Shown here: in pieces, positions 11,451 through 25,769 of the stretch | Layout of the letters: each line of letters opens with the position of its first letter | How positions within the stretch are numbered: position 1 is the first letter of the stretch | Source of the DNA: Haberlea rhodopensis | Taxonomy: Eukaryota; Streptophyta; Magnoliopsida; Lamiales; Gesneriaceae | Length of the DNA stretch: 64,000 nt | Reading direction: 5' to 3' | Assembly (NCBI GenBank): GCA_907163345.1 | Contig: CAJQUN010000040.1 | Span: forward strand, 2,046,001 to 2,110,000 | Made by a program: the position numbers and the translations under genes | The notes under the pieces: generated by a model | What the model was told of the DNA's origin: nothing | Databases searched by the model: none | What the model saw: the letters and a program-made list of their open reading frames with translations, nothing else

Positions 11451-13779
11451 TATTATTATTATTTTTTTGGTAAAAGACATAAAATCCCTAACATCACAAC
11501 ATTTAGCATTTTACTCCGTAACCTTTCAAAATGTTCCTTTAACCTACTGAACAATTGTATATAGTGTTCTTAACCCCTGTACAATATTCGGGAACAATTG
11601 TTTCGAATATTCAGAATGAAGATTCCTTCACGTGCATCCCACATGCCAAGGTCGGAGGTATGTATGTCTTTTCGTGAATTTTCTGAAGGAATTCAACGAG
11701 TATACACATCAGAAAATACATGAAAATGAATTTTATGAGTATACGTCGATGAATTTTACTGGTAAAATTTCTGCAGAAAATATATGAAAAGACGTGTATA
11801 CCCTCGGCCGTGGCATATACGACGTAAATGAGAGAATCTGCAGCCAGAATATTCCAAAAAATTGTTCTCAAATATTGTTCAGGGGGTTAAGTACACTACA
11901 TATAATAGTTCAGGGATTAAGTGCACATTTGAAAGTTTAGATGATAAAGTGCTAATGTGGTGAAGGTTAGGGGATGAACGCTTTTTACCCTATATTTTTT
12001 AGGTAGGAAGAATTCGTTGTCGCTGTCTTTTAGCTGCATATCATGTAAAATTAGAAGTGTTAAATAGGCTAATTTGTTGGGATGCACCAACTAACCCGCC
12101 AAATAGCGCGGGTTGGACCTGGATTTTTTGGGCTCGTCAGAAGACGGACCTATATGGGCAGTGGGTTTTGGTGGGTTAACCCGCATAGCGGTCTTTTTTT
12201 TAAATGGTTATTCCTTCTTTTCTTTTCTTTTTTTTTTCTTTTTTTTTTTTTGCATGAATTCATAGATAGAGACTCAATATCATATTGGAGAATCCGATCA
12301 ACAATATATTTTTCACTTGGTCATGCTTGAAAGTTGCAACATGTATTTCAAAAATGAGTAAAATGTCGATTTTCTAATCAAGTAGTTTTAGCAGCAGAGT
12401 TAATGTCTATTTCGGTGGATTGACCCGCCTAACATGCGGCTAGCCTTGGGTTGGGGTTTTCTCAACCGGTCCAGAGGCAGGACTGTTTGGGTCTCAGGTT
12501 AGGCGGGCCAGCCAGTTTGGGTCAAATTTGCCCGTTTGACAGCTCTAGTAAACATCGGGCAGACTTAATAGCCTGCAAACCACATCAACCAGGTAAATGC
12601 AAGCCCGGTAAGATAGTCTCGACCGAGAAATTATTGGTAGAAAGTCGAGTTCATGACCAAATGAAATGCGTTCACAGTCAATTACTCCATCAACTAGGCC
12701 ACACAAGAGAAGCTATACATATTATTTTCCTAAATCTGATTTTAGTCTGCTTTATTTATCAAATAATGCCACTATAATATATAATATATAATATATATAT
12801 TATTTTCTAATAAAAGGAAAATTACTATTAAAAAGAATTCATATAAAGAAAACAAATAACTTTGATTTTATTTTAAAATCATTCCGCTATTTTTCCTGCC
12901 TCAAATCCTCAAAATACCATTTATCAGTTTCTTTTGAGAGCAATACATTTTTCACACGAAATTGTGAATAAAAAATTCATTTGAAAATATTATATACATA
13001 AAATTCTAAAATATTATAAAACTATTTCATATAATTCTGTTTAATTTATTGTTATGTTGAAAATAAAATTAATGACTTTAAAATTAATAATTATGTCGTA
13101 ATATTAAAAAATATAAATATCATATTTTATAAAGCAACTTAATACTTGTTAAAAAGTCATAATTGTTTTATTAATATCATAGTATAACGATCATATCAAC
13201 CGCAAAAACATAACTATTAGAAACATAAATTGGTGCTATGAACTCTTAATGTAAAACTAATTTTACAACGATAAAAAAAATTAATAATCTAATTTTACAA
13301 AATCTAACATTAAAAAAAAATAGATACAACACTAGACACAGTTGGTCACACAATCACAACCATACGTAATTTATTTGAAAGTACAAAGACAAGAAACATC
13401 AATACACATCTATACGGCTATACCCTACAAGGCCGATGTATCCCTCAAACTATAGAAAACTCACCAAAATACAATAAACTAGCAAATAAAGATATGCTAC
13501 AAACGCTGGGAGAGCAGCATGGCATCAACAGCATCGCGTAGAAAATATGCCACACGGTACATTTTATTCGATCATTTTGCTATCCTTGCTGACCCCATGA
13601 TCCGATACTTTAACTTCGTTTTACAGCAACACCAAGAAGGAAAATTGAATCTTTGTCCAATTGTGAATACAGTAGATTTCACCACCGTGAGTATAATCCT
13701 TACAACACAGTCTAGAAAGAGTTGAGATAAAGCAACAAGATGGTGCTCGTACCAAAGTCAATTCAATTCAGCTCCATTT
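11403..13779. other. Intergenic region between NUDT19 and AGD14
   Basis: Contains a TA/T simple repeat (about 11418-11470), AT-rich spacer, and a repeat-derived block at about 12064-12560 rich in GGGTTGG/AACCCGCC motifs. That block ends with GTTTGACAGCTCTA, which resembles hAT-type MITE ends. No gene is supported. The short frames here lack conserved motifs. Confidence 0.55.
12064..12560. repeat. hAT-MITE-like repeat remnant
   Basis: The right end, read in reverse, is TAGAGCTGTCAAACGGGC, a sequence type common at the ends of plant hAT-derived MITEs. Several GCGGGTTGG or complementary AACCCGC motifs lie inside. The left end does not show a matching inverted repeat and no 8-bp duplication is evident, so the element is degraded or the boundary is wrong. 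Confidence 0.3.
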
Positions 13780-16700
13780 TTAGCCGAATGGATTTCCACC
13801 TGTGGAAGTGAAGTTACTCGGAGCAGAATGAGCTGAATGTAGTCCACCCAATTGTTGGTTGGGTCCAAACGGCCTGGGAAATTCCGAAAGGCGTTAATAA
13901 ACGTATCAAAAGTAAAACACAAGTACTTTAGTCATTTTTTGACCAACATAAATGGTTGCAAACGCTTCGCATAGTATTGCATCAAGAATAATCATACCTG
14001 GGAGCTGTGCTGCCACTTAGTTCTTGTCCAAAGAATGGAGCTGATAAACAATTAAGAAAATGGTGAAACATGGAAAAAGTATACGGTATTCTGCTCCAAT
14101 GAAATGAACGATCATTAAGTAGATTATTTACTTGGAGGGATTGATTGTGCCAACGGTGGCAGCTGAGAGTGCACCGACGATGGAAAAGGTGAAGGAGTAC
14201 CAAGGCTTGAAGCACGAAGTAAGCCTGATGCGGGTGCACTTTTGGGTACTGAACCATGTAAGGATGCCACTGAAGGAAACTGCAGCGAAATGATACATAA
14301 TTTTCGAAAGAAAAAAAATGGAAAAAAAAAAGAGGCAACATGACATCCATCTAGATTGATTTGCATATTATTAATATATAACTAAGGGATTAAAATTGTT
14401 TGCGCGTGGTCTAACATTCACATACCGAAACTACAGACATGTGTATATGCAGCAAAATTAAAATGATTTCCTTACTAGTCCCCTTCGCAAATTAAAACAT
14501 GTAATCTTCCAAAAACATAAAAAAACTTAAATTAGAAACATGTGAGGATAAAGGTAAGAACTCAATTACAGGTGGTCTACTGGTTATATATTAACTATTT
14601 AATCCATGAATCAGTAGGAGTTAGCCTCCCCACTAGGTTGCAATTTTATACCCTCATCAGATGGGGTATTTCCACTTCTGAAATATGGTTTCCTGGATAA
14701 ATTCCTTCTGTTCGGTAATCATCAAAGATAAAAATCGAGAGGTTAATTGAGGAAAATTTGAAAGGAAAAACCACCAATGATGATTTCTAAAATAATGGAG
14801 TATCTTGGGAAGTCATACTGTCGCAGCCCCGTTCAACTTCCTAAACTAGTTTTTCCAAAATTTGAGAAATGTCAAGCCTGAATCCGCAAGAAACAATAAG
14901 TGTCCAAATGGATGATGTTGATTGTCAGCTAGTCATTAGGTTATGGTCAATAAACCTCATGTATTATCACGTACATCTTATGTTAACTCACTGTGTTTGG
15001 AAAGTGAACTCCTTTCTTAGAATACAAGTGTATTTTCACTCGCCTTTCACATCACATGGAAGAAATGGATTCAGTTGGTTTGTAAATACAAAATAACTAG
15101 AAATTGACTATATGATCCATCAACAAATATTACCAAAATTACCTTGGCCATCTCTTCCGATTCCACAACCTTAACAAGAACTTGTTATCAGCAAACCCTT
15201 ATTTAATCACTTTTAAACCTCAGTGTTATCAGATACATTACCCTGATGATTTATTATCATTATCTCTATGTTTACCATCAAATATCGCCACAAATGTGCT
15301 ATCCCATGTTTTGAGTAAGCATTAGCCCATCCCACACTTTTTCGTTTCTGCTCCAACGTCTCATTTTCATCTAACTAATTCACTTACATTTGCATGAGTA
15401 TGCAACAAGAACTTTGCACATGTAAATAAATTTTATAAAACTCAACTTTTAAAGTCAAATATGGCATTTATATCTTCAGCTCTAGACAACTAATCATTGG
15501 TAACCTAACCAGGGTCTCAGCACACAAACTAGGTATACTTAACATCAAATAAATCACTAAATGCTAGAGAATATAGATCCCCAATTATAAGTCCAATTGG
15601 GGACATAGACCCTTGTTTATCTTTTACAAGTCATTTATGTCAATCAATGGAAGAGGAAGCAAGAAATAAATCAAAAGATCCGATTGAACTTAAATAACAA
15701 ATAAGGAAGCACACTATCAGAACAATGCAAGAAAAGTGATTTCAGTTTGACAAATATCCACATTGATTTTTAGTTTAGCATCTATAGGATGGAAGGTGTA
15801 TATTTTACATTCTTATATCCAGGTCTACGGTCAAAATTACAACTTCAATCATGCTGTTCGAAGTTATTAACAGATTCTGGGAACTGTTATGAACAAATTA
15901 AAAAAGGATAATGTATTTTTGACATTGACAACAGAGTTCCATAACATCTAACATACATTGTCAGGGTGATTTATGCTAAAACATGAATCTATGATTCAAA
16001 CCTGAGTCGACATTAAAGAATCCATATGATACTCTAAATTCAATTAAACTAGAACGAAACATACTGTTGGCACTGGAAAAAGAGGACGTTCACTGGTAGA
16101 ATCAAAAGGATTTGTAGATCTTAACACTTGCTGGAAATTAGGTACCGCCTGAAATTGAATAAACCCATAGCGTTTTTAAATGATATTCAACTCACTCCAC
16201 AAACTAAAAATATTTCAATTGCAATTACTTCCATGAGAAAGTAGGATAGGATAACCCCAAAAAAAAAATTTGAAAAGACATTTGATATACATTGCTTGTT
16301 AGATGAATCTCACGCGCCATTTCCTAAATTACGATATAGGCTCCATAGTTTTGATCTTCTAAATGACATTCAACGTTATTTTATTAACATTGTACTGATT
16401 TTATGGCACAAGCCGCTAGCACATCTAGAAGATTTCCCCCATTGTTACTACCATCATTTACATCCAGCCTAACACTAGATTGGCTCGAATCATGAGAAGA
16501 AATATGGTCAAGGTAAGGTAGTACTACTAGCTCATCCACAGGCAGAAGCAAAGGAGGCCAATTCTAATGTCTTGGCAGCCCTATGACCTCAAGTTTTCAA
16601 AAATGCAGGATGGGTCCTTCGCTTTCTTTCCACTAGGATCATCTTAACAAAACACATCCAATGGCCCATAGTAATAGGTGCTAAAAATTGGGTACAAATT

Positions 16701-19700
16701 AATACATTGAAAGCCTCGACCTTTGCAATTATCATTGATATTGTAGGTAATTCCGTGGACGAAGAAAGGCATTAACAGGACAAAGAATTGGTAATGACAG
16801 GCGAGAAATGAGGTGGTGGAGGCAGTTGGAAACATAAGATCCATTTGATTGATGCAATAAGAAGATTAGGACTTGGCCTTAATTCCACTAGCAGTGATAT
16901 TATTGTCAGTGTCCATCATAATAAATGACTGATTGTTGTTACGGGAGGTTATCAACTTGATTAAGGAGGTAAAATGTAAAATTGCTAATCACAAATGCAA
17001 AACACAATCACACAGATTCCTTAACGGTGGCATTATTGAGAATACAATAATTAGAAAGTTACCATTGGCATGTTATAGTGCATAGGGACCCTAGCAACAT
17101 ATGGGGAACCTGAGTACCAGCCAGAAACTGGAGGTGGAAAATAAGAATTGGTCATTGTAAATAAATCAGCAGGCAGTTCTTTCCTTCCACCAGATTTTGC
17201 CTCCAATGAAGACTCTGAAGAAAATCCAAAAGCAGAAACCAGTAGAAGGATTGGTTATGGCTTGTCCCGCTTGAGAAATTGCTGCACCAGGGGTGGCCAT
17301 AGGCAACTGGGCGAACAAGTGGATTCCACGGCTGCAGAACCCCAGGAGACAGATTAAAATTCTCAAGAATATCAAACGAAATGGAACATATACCATGCTT
17401 TACTAGGCATACCTTGTTGCTTGAAGTTGCACTGTTAGTAGCCACTGGTTGAGGAACAGACAGGCCACTAGCTCCAGGGAACATAGACTCCTGATGAGAA
17501 TTCAGGATAGGCCACTGCCCTCCAGTGGGACGGGGACCATTAGCAAACGAGCTCGTACCATCTGAAGCAAACAACGATGGAGGAGCAACACTTCCATAGG
17601 TTGACCCAAAAGATGATCCCTCTGAGCCACTAGAATGGAAAGGTGGTGACTTGATCACAGGGGCAGGGGGACTGGATGTAGATACTTCAATTGACAATTC
17701 CGAAAGTAAACATTCCACAGAGTTTGAAACCGGAGTCTGCACTTTCACCTCAGAAACTGAATCAAAATTAGCCCAATTGTTACCACTAGATGCTATCTGC
17801 TGCACAGGAGCTGCATTAGTGGCTGAATGTTGTGTTTGAGGGACTGTCGCTGCTACTACAGGTTCAGGAACGGAATCAAAATCAATGAATGAAGCTTCAA
17901 ATTTGATCACAGATGGATTCCCATCTGAGGATGCCAAGCTACTGGAGGATGCAGTTCTCTGAAACAGAAACATTCTGCCACTCATTTTCTATGTTAAGAA
18001 TAAGAAGCTTAAGTAAATTTTAAAAAAATGGTTGCAAAAATATAGTAGTTGCGGTAGAAGGATAGAGCAGATATATTGCAATTAATATCAAGAATTCCAG
18101 GATAACGTTAATTGATCCCAATTCCCATCTCCCATGAAAGTAAAGATTAAAAGATGTTTGGATCAACTAAATCTGTTAACATAAGCTCCTCATACCCGCA
18201 CTACGATCTTCTAACCTCATGCAACTCATTTTCTACCTCATGCACTTTATAAACACACAGAAAAATCGGAAGTAGAATGTAAACCTTGGAGTGTGAAAAG
18301 AAGCCATATATTAAATGCTTTCAGTCAGAAAAAACGCGACAAACCAAAACACGCTCTTTTTCTTTCAATAATGTGAGCACTAAAGTTTGACATGGCAAAA
18401 TTCCATATAATAGACAAACCATAATTGGGCTTCAGGATCAAAGGCAAAAAATCTTAGGGGCTAGCTAAGTGCAGATTATATGATACAAAACAAAAAATAG
18501 GTTTACATGAAGAAGTAAGCATACCAATGCACGTCTTTTTCAGGAAGATCTTACCTGAGTATGTGCTGAACCATCTGTTGACTTGCCACCAGAGACTTTG
18601 GGGGGAGGTTCAATAACTCTAAGAGGACTAACATTTTCTCCTAAAATATCTCTAACAGGACGGACCACAGGGCGGGCTGGACATGTCTGAGTCTCTCTGA
18701 TTATCTGGTGATCGACCTCCAAGCTTAGAGCTTCCATCAGAATTTCTATCATCGGACCTCCTTCCATTACCAATTCTATCCTCTCGTCTCCAGTCGTTGA
18801 CCGCTTCAGCACGAACAGGACTTCGTTTATAATCACCAGTTTGCTTATTGTCTTGATCATAGCCTGGACTTCTTCCACCAACACTAGGCCTATCTTGACG
18901 ACGCTCAAAAGTTTCCTCATAAGGTGGGCTTCGAGAACCACCCTGATTACTGTCTATCCTCCTATTCCCATTGAAATCCTCAGTTTCTCCCTGCATGATA
19001 ACATATGCGTAATAAAAAGCATTTCATTGAGAAGCTCCCAAATTTTTCCTCTGAGAAGTCATCTGATATGGACTCAAATAAATTGAGTCTAGAAAGTATT
19101 AATATGAGCTTAAGTAAATTGGGCCTAGAAATATATACTAGAAACGTGAACTGGAGAAGGGGAAAGGGGGAAAAGAGGGAAAACAGTTACATAAATCGAG
19201 AGTTGATATTATTGAAGCACATTTTCAGTTTTTGGCTAGCTGTTGCTAGGGGAAAGAGAGGATTCTATTTCCTCTTGTGAAGGAATTATTTCCTTGGCTG
19301 GGTAGAAATACTCAGATCGTTTGATTCGATTTGTTATCTTCTACATTTTCTTATTAAATATTGTTATTTTGAAATGTCCGGAAATTTTTTTCGTAGCATC
19401 GTCAGTCATCATAAAAATTGAACTTTTAATATAATGAGGTAGCAAGTATACCATCTTTGATCTCAGAGGCTTTTCCGAGTTCTTCTCACCTGTAAATCTT
19501 CTATCCACATAAACGTGTTTAATAAAATCACGTAATCTCTCTATGTTACTGAAACACGTAAATCAGAAACAGCAATGATTAATAAACTAAGCATTAACTG
19601 GACACAAAAGATTCAATATCACAAAGCATATGAGGGAGTATTTCATTGTTAACCTGGCATCAGGTAGAGAATTACGCTGGGAGTCCCATTCTTTCAGATA

Positions 19701-22141
19701 AATTTCTCTAGCACTCTATTTGAGAAAGAACAAACATGCAAAAAAGTAATAAGGGACACCTAACAAAAGCAAAAAAATTGCATAATCATAGCAGAAAGAG
19801 AGTGGCTGCTTGCTTGTGTACCGTGTTACCCCCTCCTTGGAGGGCACTAACTTCTTGTGGGGTAAATTTAGCCATAGATACAGACTTCACTCGGTGTGTG
19901 AACTCTCGGCTGAAAATATTTTTATATGCATATCAAAGATAATTGTAGTGAACGTGGGAGCTCCACATAGAACAATGCCAAAACCATCTTATGAAATTGG
20001 CATTCAATGATGCAATAGTGGAACTCATGATGACTTACTGTATTCCGCTGCAGGTTGTGCAAACAAATGTTGAAAAATTAGTGCACACATATTGAGTCCC
20101 CTGATATGCAGAAAAGAAATCTATTAGCTCCATGAATCCAAAAGATTACTACAGGACAAAAGCATCAAAATGCATTATCAGAAACCCACCATGCTCCTTG
20201 GCAAAAGGAATGCTGAAACTCAGCTAATAAGAGTTATCCAAAGTACGAAAGGTAAATTGGCATTGATTGTGGCAAACTTATTCCTCAATCTTTTAACCCT
20301 GTCTAAGAACTAAGGATACTCTAAAATTTGTGTACTAAGAAATATCATCCAGATTTGTTCCACAATGATGCAAATAAGGAACCCAATTAAAATAATTACG
20401 ATCAAGCGATTTCCGCTTCACCGAAAGCTATAACTGACGTAACAGTGTAGCTCAAATCTTTTAAAAACCATATAGTAGCCTAAGCGTCAGGTTTTGACCT
20501 GCTCTACCAGCAAGGACAATTGCCAGTAGTCAACAATGCCCCTCATTAATTACACCTTGCAACTAATGGCACTCGAACTCATTAAGTTGGTTTATGCTAA
20601 TTGTAGCATTGAGCGATTGCCACTTTACCAAAAGTTAGACCCTGTATTAATATTACAACCGAAATCTTTTAAATCATTCAGTAGCCAAAGCATAATATTT
20701 TGGCCGCTCTACTGGCACGGGTAATAGTTGCTCCCAATAAAATAATATTGCAAAGATATCAAGTAATGGGCATCAAAGAGCCAAAGTGACGTATGTGGAC
20801 AAGAATGTAAAACTACATATTGAATCACCCCATGATCATGCTGATGTATAAAAAGAATAAACATGGCATGCAACTAAAAAATCCTATAAATAAAATCAAC
20901 AGCAACCTAATTTTGCTTTGGATGCAACAAATTAGATTTATCTAATTAACAAAAAATCCTAGGGTAATACTAGTGGAATTTGTATATTACTAAACAACAA
21001 TTGATTCAAAGAATAGTTAATAACGGAAAACATCCTAATATCACCATAAATGTTTCCCTTCAACCCAAAAAGCTTTTGAAATGACGCATGGCTACTTGGA
21101 TTACCATCCAAGAAGTTACCCGACCAACATATACCTTTGGCCTTAAGTGAATCTTCTTTGTGGCAGTACATGACAAAGATAGAGAGAAAAATAAAAAAAG
21201 AAGGAAAAGATATAAGAATCTAGTTAGATGTTGCAGCCTGATATCGTTATTGTTTATGCTCGTCTGTGTAAGATGCTACAGGGTGAGTAGGCTAGTCAAA
21301 AAAGAGAAGGTGTCGTCTAATACAAACTAAGGGACTATTCAAGAGCATTATTTCCTGAAACAAAATGGAAGAACTCAATGCAATTAGCAAGTTTTAAAAA
21401 AGACGCAAAAATAATTCATCAAAATTTTATTAAAATAGAATTTCAATTTCAAAATGAAAAAAAACCTCATTCTTTGATCATGAAAATTAAGAAAACAGAG
21501 ATGCCATTGAAAAGCTCATGAACATTTTAAAAAGTACAATATCATCTCAAGAAAGAAAATCACAAACATCTCAAAGTCAGAATCACCACAATATGAGCCA
21601 ATTCAACCAATCCAAAGCATAGTTTGAGAAAATGTAAAAGCTAAAAGTATAATAAATGAATACGGTGTGATAAAACGCTCTCTGATTAAAATAACAATTC
21701 AGAGTACAAGGTTCTAAAATAGAAAAATTAAGAAACATCGATAAACAATGCAGTTGGTCACAATTTTAAAAAAATTCACGACATTAGCCACCAACAAATA
21801 ATATTATAGCTATCTTTTCGTTTTTAACTACTTCCTTAGTGACCCATTTTATTGACAAGCACTCAATTACACATCAATTCATAATATTGAATGCTTTCAA
21901 AATTATCCAAGCAAACCTTTAATTTTAAGAAACTGGTTATGAAACCATCCAAGTGATCAAGCATTTCAACCAAGATAACATACTCCACAACGAAAACACA
22001 CTTAAGGCAAATCTAGAACAGTAAAAGAAAAAAGAATCATACCAGGCTGTTGCAGTTAATACACCTGCGATTCTCGGGAAGCTTGAGAAGATTCCTTATA
22101 ATCCTCTCATTCTTCTCATCCTCCTTTAGCCTATTCGCCAT
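13780..22141 (-). CDS. AGD14: ARF GTPase-activating protein AGD14-like, 12 exons, three apparent +1 frameshifts
   Basis: Exons in transcript order: 22141-22043, 20100-20039, 19909-19822, 19715-19654, 19548-19452, 18990-18555, 17958-17413, 17331-17063, 16148-16065, 14279-14132, 14040-13998, 13873-13780. Exons 1-5 encode the ArfGAP domain. It starts MANRLKEDEKNERIIRNLL, has a C-x2-C...C-x2-C zinc finger (CINC...CTTC), then SGIHREF with the arginine finger. The rest is a low-complexity Ser/Pro/Gln region with NPF motifs and ends in GGNPFG, typical of AGD14/ZIGA4. It should stimulate GTP hydrolysis on ARF in vesicle trafficking. The frame breaks once in exon 6 (near 18669) and twice in exon 8 (near 17319 and in the A4 run 17228-17231). 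Each break is cured by ignoring one base, and every exon phase then agrees, giving about 674 residues. So the locus is either recently damaged or carries assembly errors. Introns are large (up to about 1.9 kb), with no transposon that I recognise inside. Confidence 0.9.
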
Positions 22142-24869
22142 ATTAATACGATTATTATACAAATCTCCTCTCTTTCCAAAAAATCACCAATTACCTATCA
22201 AATAACCAATCAATTCAATCATAGTCCAACCCAAAATTACAAATTCGACAGTATCAGAGGAGGTAAACAAGCAATTTCCCCACTATAAACTGATCATTAG
22301 AATAAGAGTCATCAAAGTTTACTAGCCGACACAATTTCAAAACAAAAACCCTTCAAACTTGCAGAACCTAACATTCCACACTTGAAAAGGTACAAAAGTT
22401 CAGTTGAATCAGTACAAGTACCTGAGCAACCTGATCGGCAGAAATTGAAAGCGACAATCAGAGATCAATGGAGCTCAGGTTTTTTGGAAACGGTAGATCC
22501 CGGTTCGTACTTTTACAGCTCGATTTTGGAAAGCGGAGATATGTGGTAATATAGAGAGAAAAGACAGCGCCTTTACGTTGTTAGAGAATTTGACCACGTA
22601 AGAACAATTTATCTATTCGGCAAATATGGAGGGGTAATTTCGGGTGCTCCTAGGATATAGCGCGGGGATAGAGAAGAAACGTGAGGACTTTATGGTCAAT
22701 TCAAACGTGGTAATTTTGCACACCTGATACGAAAAAAAATAGCAAGTGTTGATTTTAATTGGACAACGATGCATATGAATTGAATGTCATTTTCGTTTAC
22801 TTTTTTTTTTTAACAAGTTATTCAGACTTGCGTCTAACTAATTCTTGGATGACGACCTTGGTCTTTAAAACCGTCACCAGGTAAATTAAGGGATGTGCAC
22901 GAATGACAAATATCTGATGGAACGGACCAAAACGACTCAAACTCAGACAAATCCACAACAATATTTTTCGTTTACTTATCAAAATGCATACGGATACAGT
23001 GACAATTAATCAAACTTGTCAAGTCAGATGATAATTATGATAAGGGTAATATTGACACTCAATATTTGTCATATCAAAGGCCAAATGTCACTATACAGTT
23101 TTTAATATGCTACGAGCAATTTAATGGTTAATTTGATGCTATAACGTGACATTTCTTTCACATAGCAGAAGATGCTGGCATTAAGGATAAACTTCAAAAA
23201 ATCCAAAATTTGTGTATTTGTATTTGTATATGTATAAATTATTTTTTTTTATAATATTTTTTTATATTGAATAATTTTTATTTTTATAATTTACTAAAAT
23301 AACTATTTAAACAGGATATTTTATTATTTTTATTGAAGGTATTTTATGACAATTTGTTTTTTATACTACAAGAAGTACCATCGTTTTTTTAATTTAAAAT
23401 AAACGATGATGGAAGTATAATCGTTTTTTTATATAAGGTAATGGGCAAAATATTTTGTACAAGCCTCGAACTGATGCATTCTCAAAATGGGAATGTTGAG
23501 CATTTACCTACCATGCTATGTCTAGAGGCTAGCCATCATTTTTTTAATGATAGTTATCCCACATTCTATATATTAAAATATTACATGCATCGTGTATGAT
23601 ATGGAATTACATAATTACTAATTATCGTTTCATTTCTTTCCGCTTGGTTTGAATAATGTGATTATTGAATGATTAGTAAATAGAGTGATAAAAATTGTGA
23701 CTAAAAATTATAAAATATATTGTGATAAAATAATGTTATGTTTGATATAATTATTATACGTAGGATAAATATAAAAAAAATACAAGAATTATGCCTAAAA
23801 GGCCTAAAATACCCTTTAACCTACATAAGGCAACCGTAGTTACCGTACTTCACGTTTGTTAGTAATCTCCCTCACATCAAAGAATTGAGCCGCACAAAAA
23901 CTTCACTCCTTCTCCAACTTTCCAATATATCACTTCCTTCATTCTCCAAATTTTTTTTTTTTTTAGCTCTCTTCCACACAAATTTCACTTCCACGAAAAA
24001 TTGCCCTCCTTCAAGAATTGCATAGAAGATGGGTACAAGTCTTCGATTTGTGTTCTGTTTTTCGTCTCACATTTCCATTTTTTTGTTGTATTTGCAATAG
24101 ATTTGAAAATTCTCAAATTCAAACGGGTCTTGCACACCGACATGGATTTAGCTTCGATTAAAATTTAGCAGCTCAATGGTGTGGAGGGTTTTGTGTTGTC
24201 GGCTATGAAACATATTTTGCGGTAGGGTAATTTTTATTTCTAGGGCATACAAGGTTGATTTTCTAGTGGAAGGGGCGTGGGTGAGTTTAATTTCCAGGTT
24301 TTAAACCCACTTCGTCACGGTCTTGAATGAAAATGGGGGTTGTTAAAAAACCGAACAAACAAGTGACTGACAATTTAATCCCCGTACAAGATATAACCTT
24401 AGTAGTATTGGCCAGCTCAAATATCATCAACAAGAATAAATTTATATAATTTTTTCTCAAGCACTCGTAATATCAATTTGGTCGATTTTTAATCTTATAT
24501 TTTCTTGGGAATATTATACTAAAATTCATAAACCTAAGTTTAGCTTTCTATTTACTCCCTCCTTAAGAATTTTTTAAAGATTCCTACCTATTTCCAAGTT
24601 TTAGTTTATAATCACTCAGCGGAGAAAGAAAAATTTAAAAATATACCAATTTTACCCTTATATGATGAATTTGTTTTGTTTAATTTTGCTTAAAAAACGC
24701 CTTAAAAAGATCCTTAAAATGGTATCACAAGGAGAACAATTTCCTACAAACATTCAAACGATTCACACCGGAGAACGAGACAAAGAAGCTTATTTTCACA
24801 ACACTTTGTTGTCATAAGATCATTGTACATAGACTAGAGGAGGCATTTCGCAGAAAAATTCATCATTAG
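22142..24869. other. AGD14 leader/promoter side and AT-rich intergenic region
   Basis: The first 350 bases upstream of the AGD14 ATG probably contain its 5' UTR, perhaps with a leader intron (possible splice-like junctions around 22200 and 22430). Beyond 22560 the sequence is AT-rich and non-coding. No conserved frame is visible. Confidence 0.5.
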
Positions 24870-25157
24870 TTTTCGCAGCAAGCGTGACGATGAAGGAAAA
24901 CTTCGACACCCAAAGATTAAGGATCATCGGAAATTTGGTGAAGCGATTATTCAACTAAGGAAACAAGGGCACTGTCAAAAGCGAAAAATGACTTTTGATT
25001 GGTGCCAATTGCATGTCATTCAGAGAACATTATGAAGAAGGGCGTGAGGATGTAGAAGAATTTAATCCAGACACCCTATTGTTACTGAATAAGGCATTAC
25101 ACAGATTTTACAACCTGAAGCTACCTCGAAGAGAAAATTACTTTAGAGGACGTAAAA

Positions 25158-25769
25158 ATGAAGATTCAGATGAACTATAGTGAGGATCATCTGACTTGGT
25201 GGGACATGAATGAGCTCAGAGCTTCTTTAAAGGTAAAAGCCGGAAAAGAAAATGAGTGCGTAAGGTATAAACCGATCCCCATGAACCAGGAAGGTCGGAA
25301 GGATATGCAGATGATACATAAGGAACATCTTGACCTTAAGTTAGTCTCAGCATGTGTTTCTCTATACAGCAGCCCGGGATTTCTTGTTCGAAATCACGGA
25401 GAAATAAAGAGAGGAAAATTAAGATTGGTGATCAACTACAAATGGATCAACGAAATCTTGGATTTCGATGGATACTATATTCTGCGCAGAGAACATTTAT
25501 CTAATTGTATCAGAAATGCCAATGTGTTTTCTAAGTTCGATTGCAAGTCTGGATTCTACCAGATTAAAATGGAGAAAGCTAGCAAAAGGTTTACAGCATT
25601 CTCCACACCACAAGGATAATATATCTGGAATATCATGTCAATGAGATTGACAAATGCTCCCCAGATATCTCAGATGAAAATGGATAATCTATTCAATGAT
25701 TATTTCAGTTTTATGTTCGTGTATATTGACGACATCCTCATCACGTCAAGAAACATGAAAGATTGAAGT
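25158..25769 (+). pseudogene. Caulimovirid reverse transcriptase relic, copy 1
   Basis: Landmarks in order: SSPGFLVRNHGEIKRGK, LRLVINYK, FSKFDCKSGFYQIKM (first catalytic Asp region), FTAFSTPQG, a stop at 25617-25619, then in the same frame FVYIDDILI with the YIDD active-site signature, and a second stop at 25764. The NHGEIKRGK and DCKSGFYQIKM blocks are characteristic of caulimovirid rather than Ty3 RT. An upstream frame (24995-25180) ends in a charged segment that I cannot assign. The piece is cut off before the RNase H domain. Confidence 0.85.
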
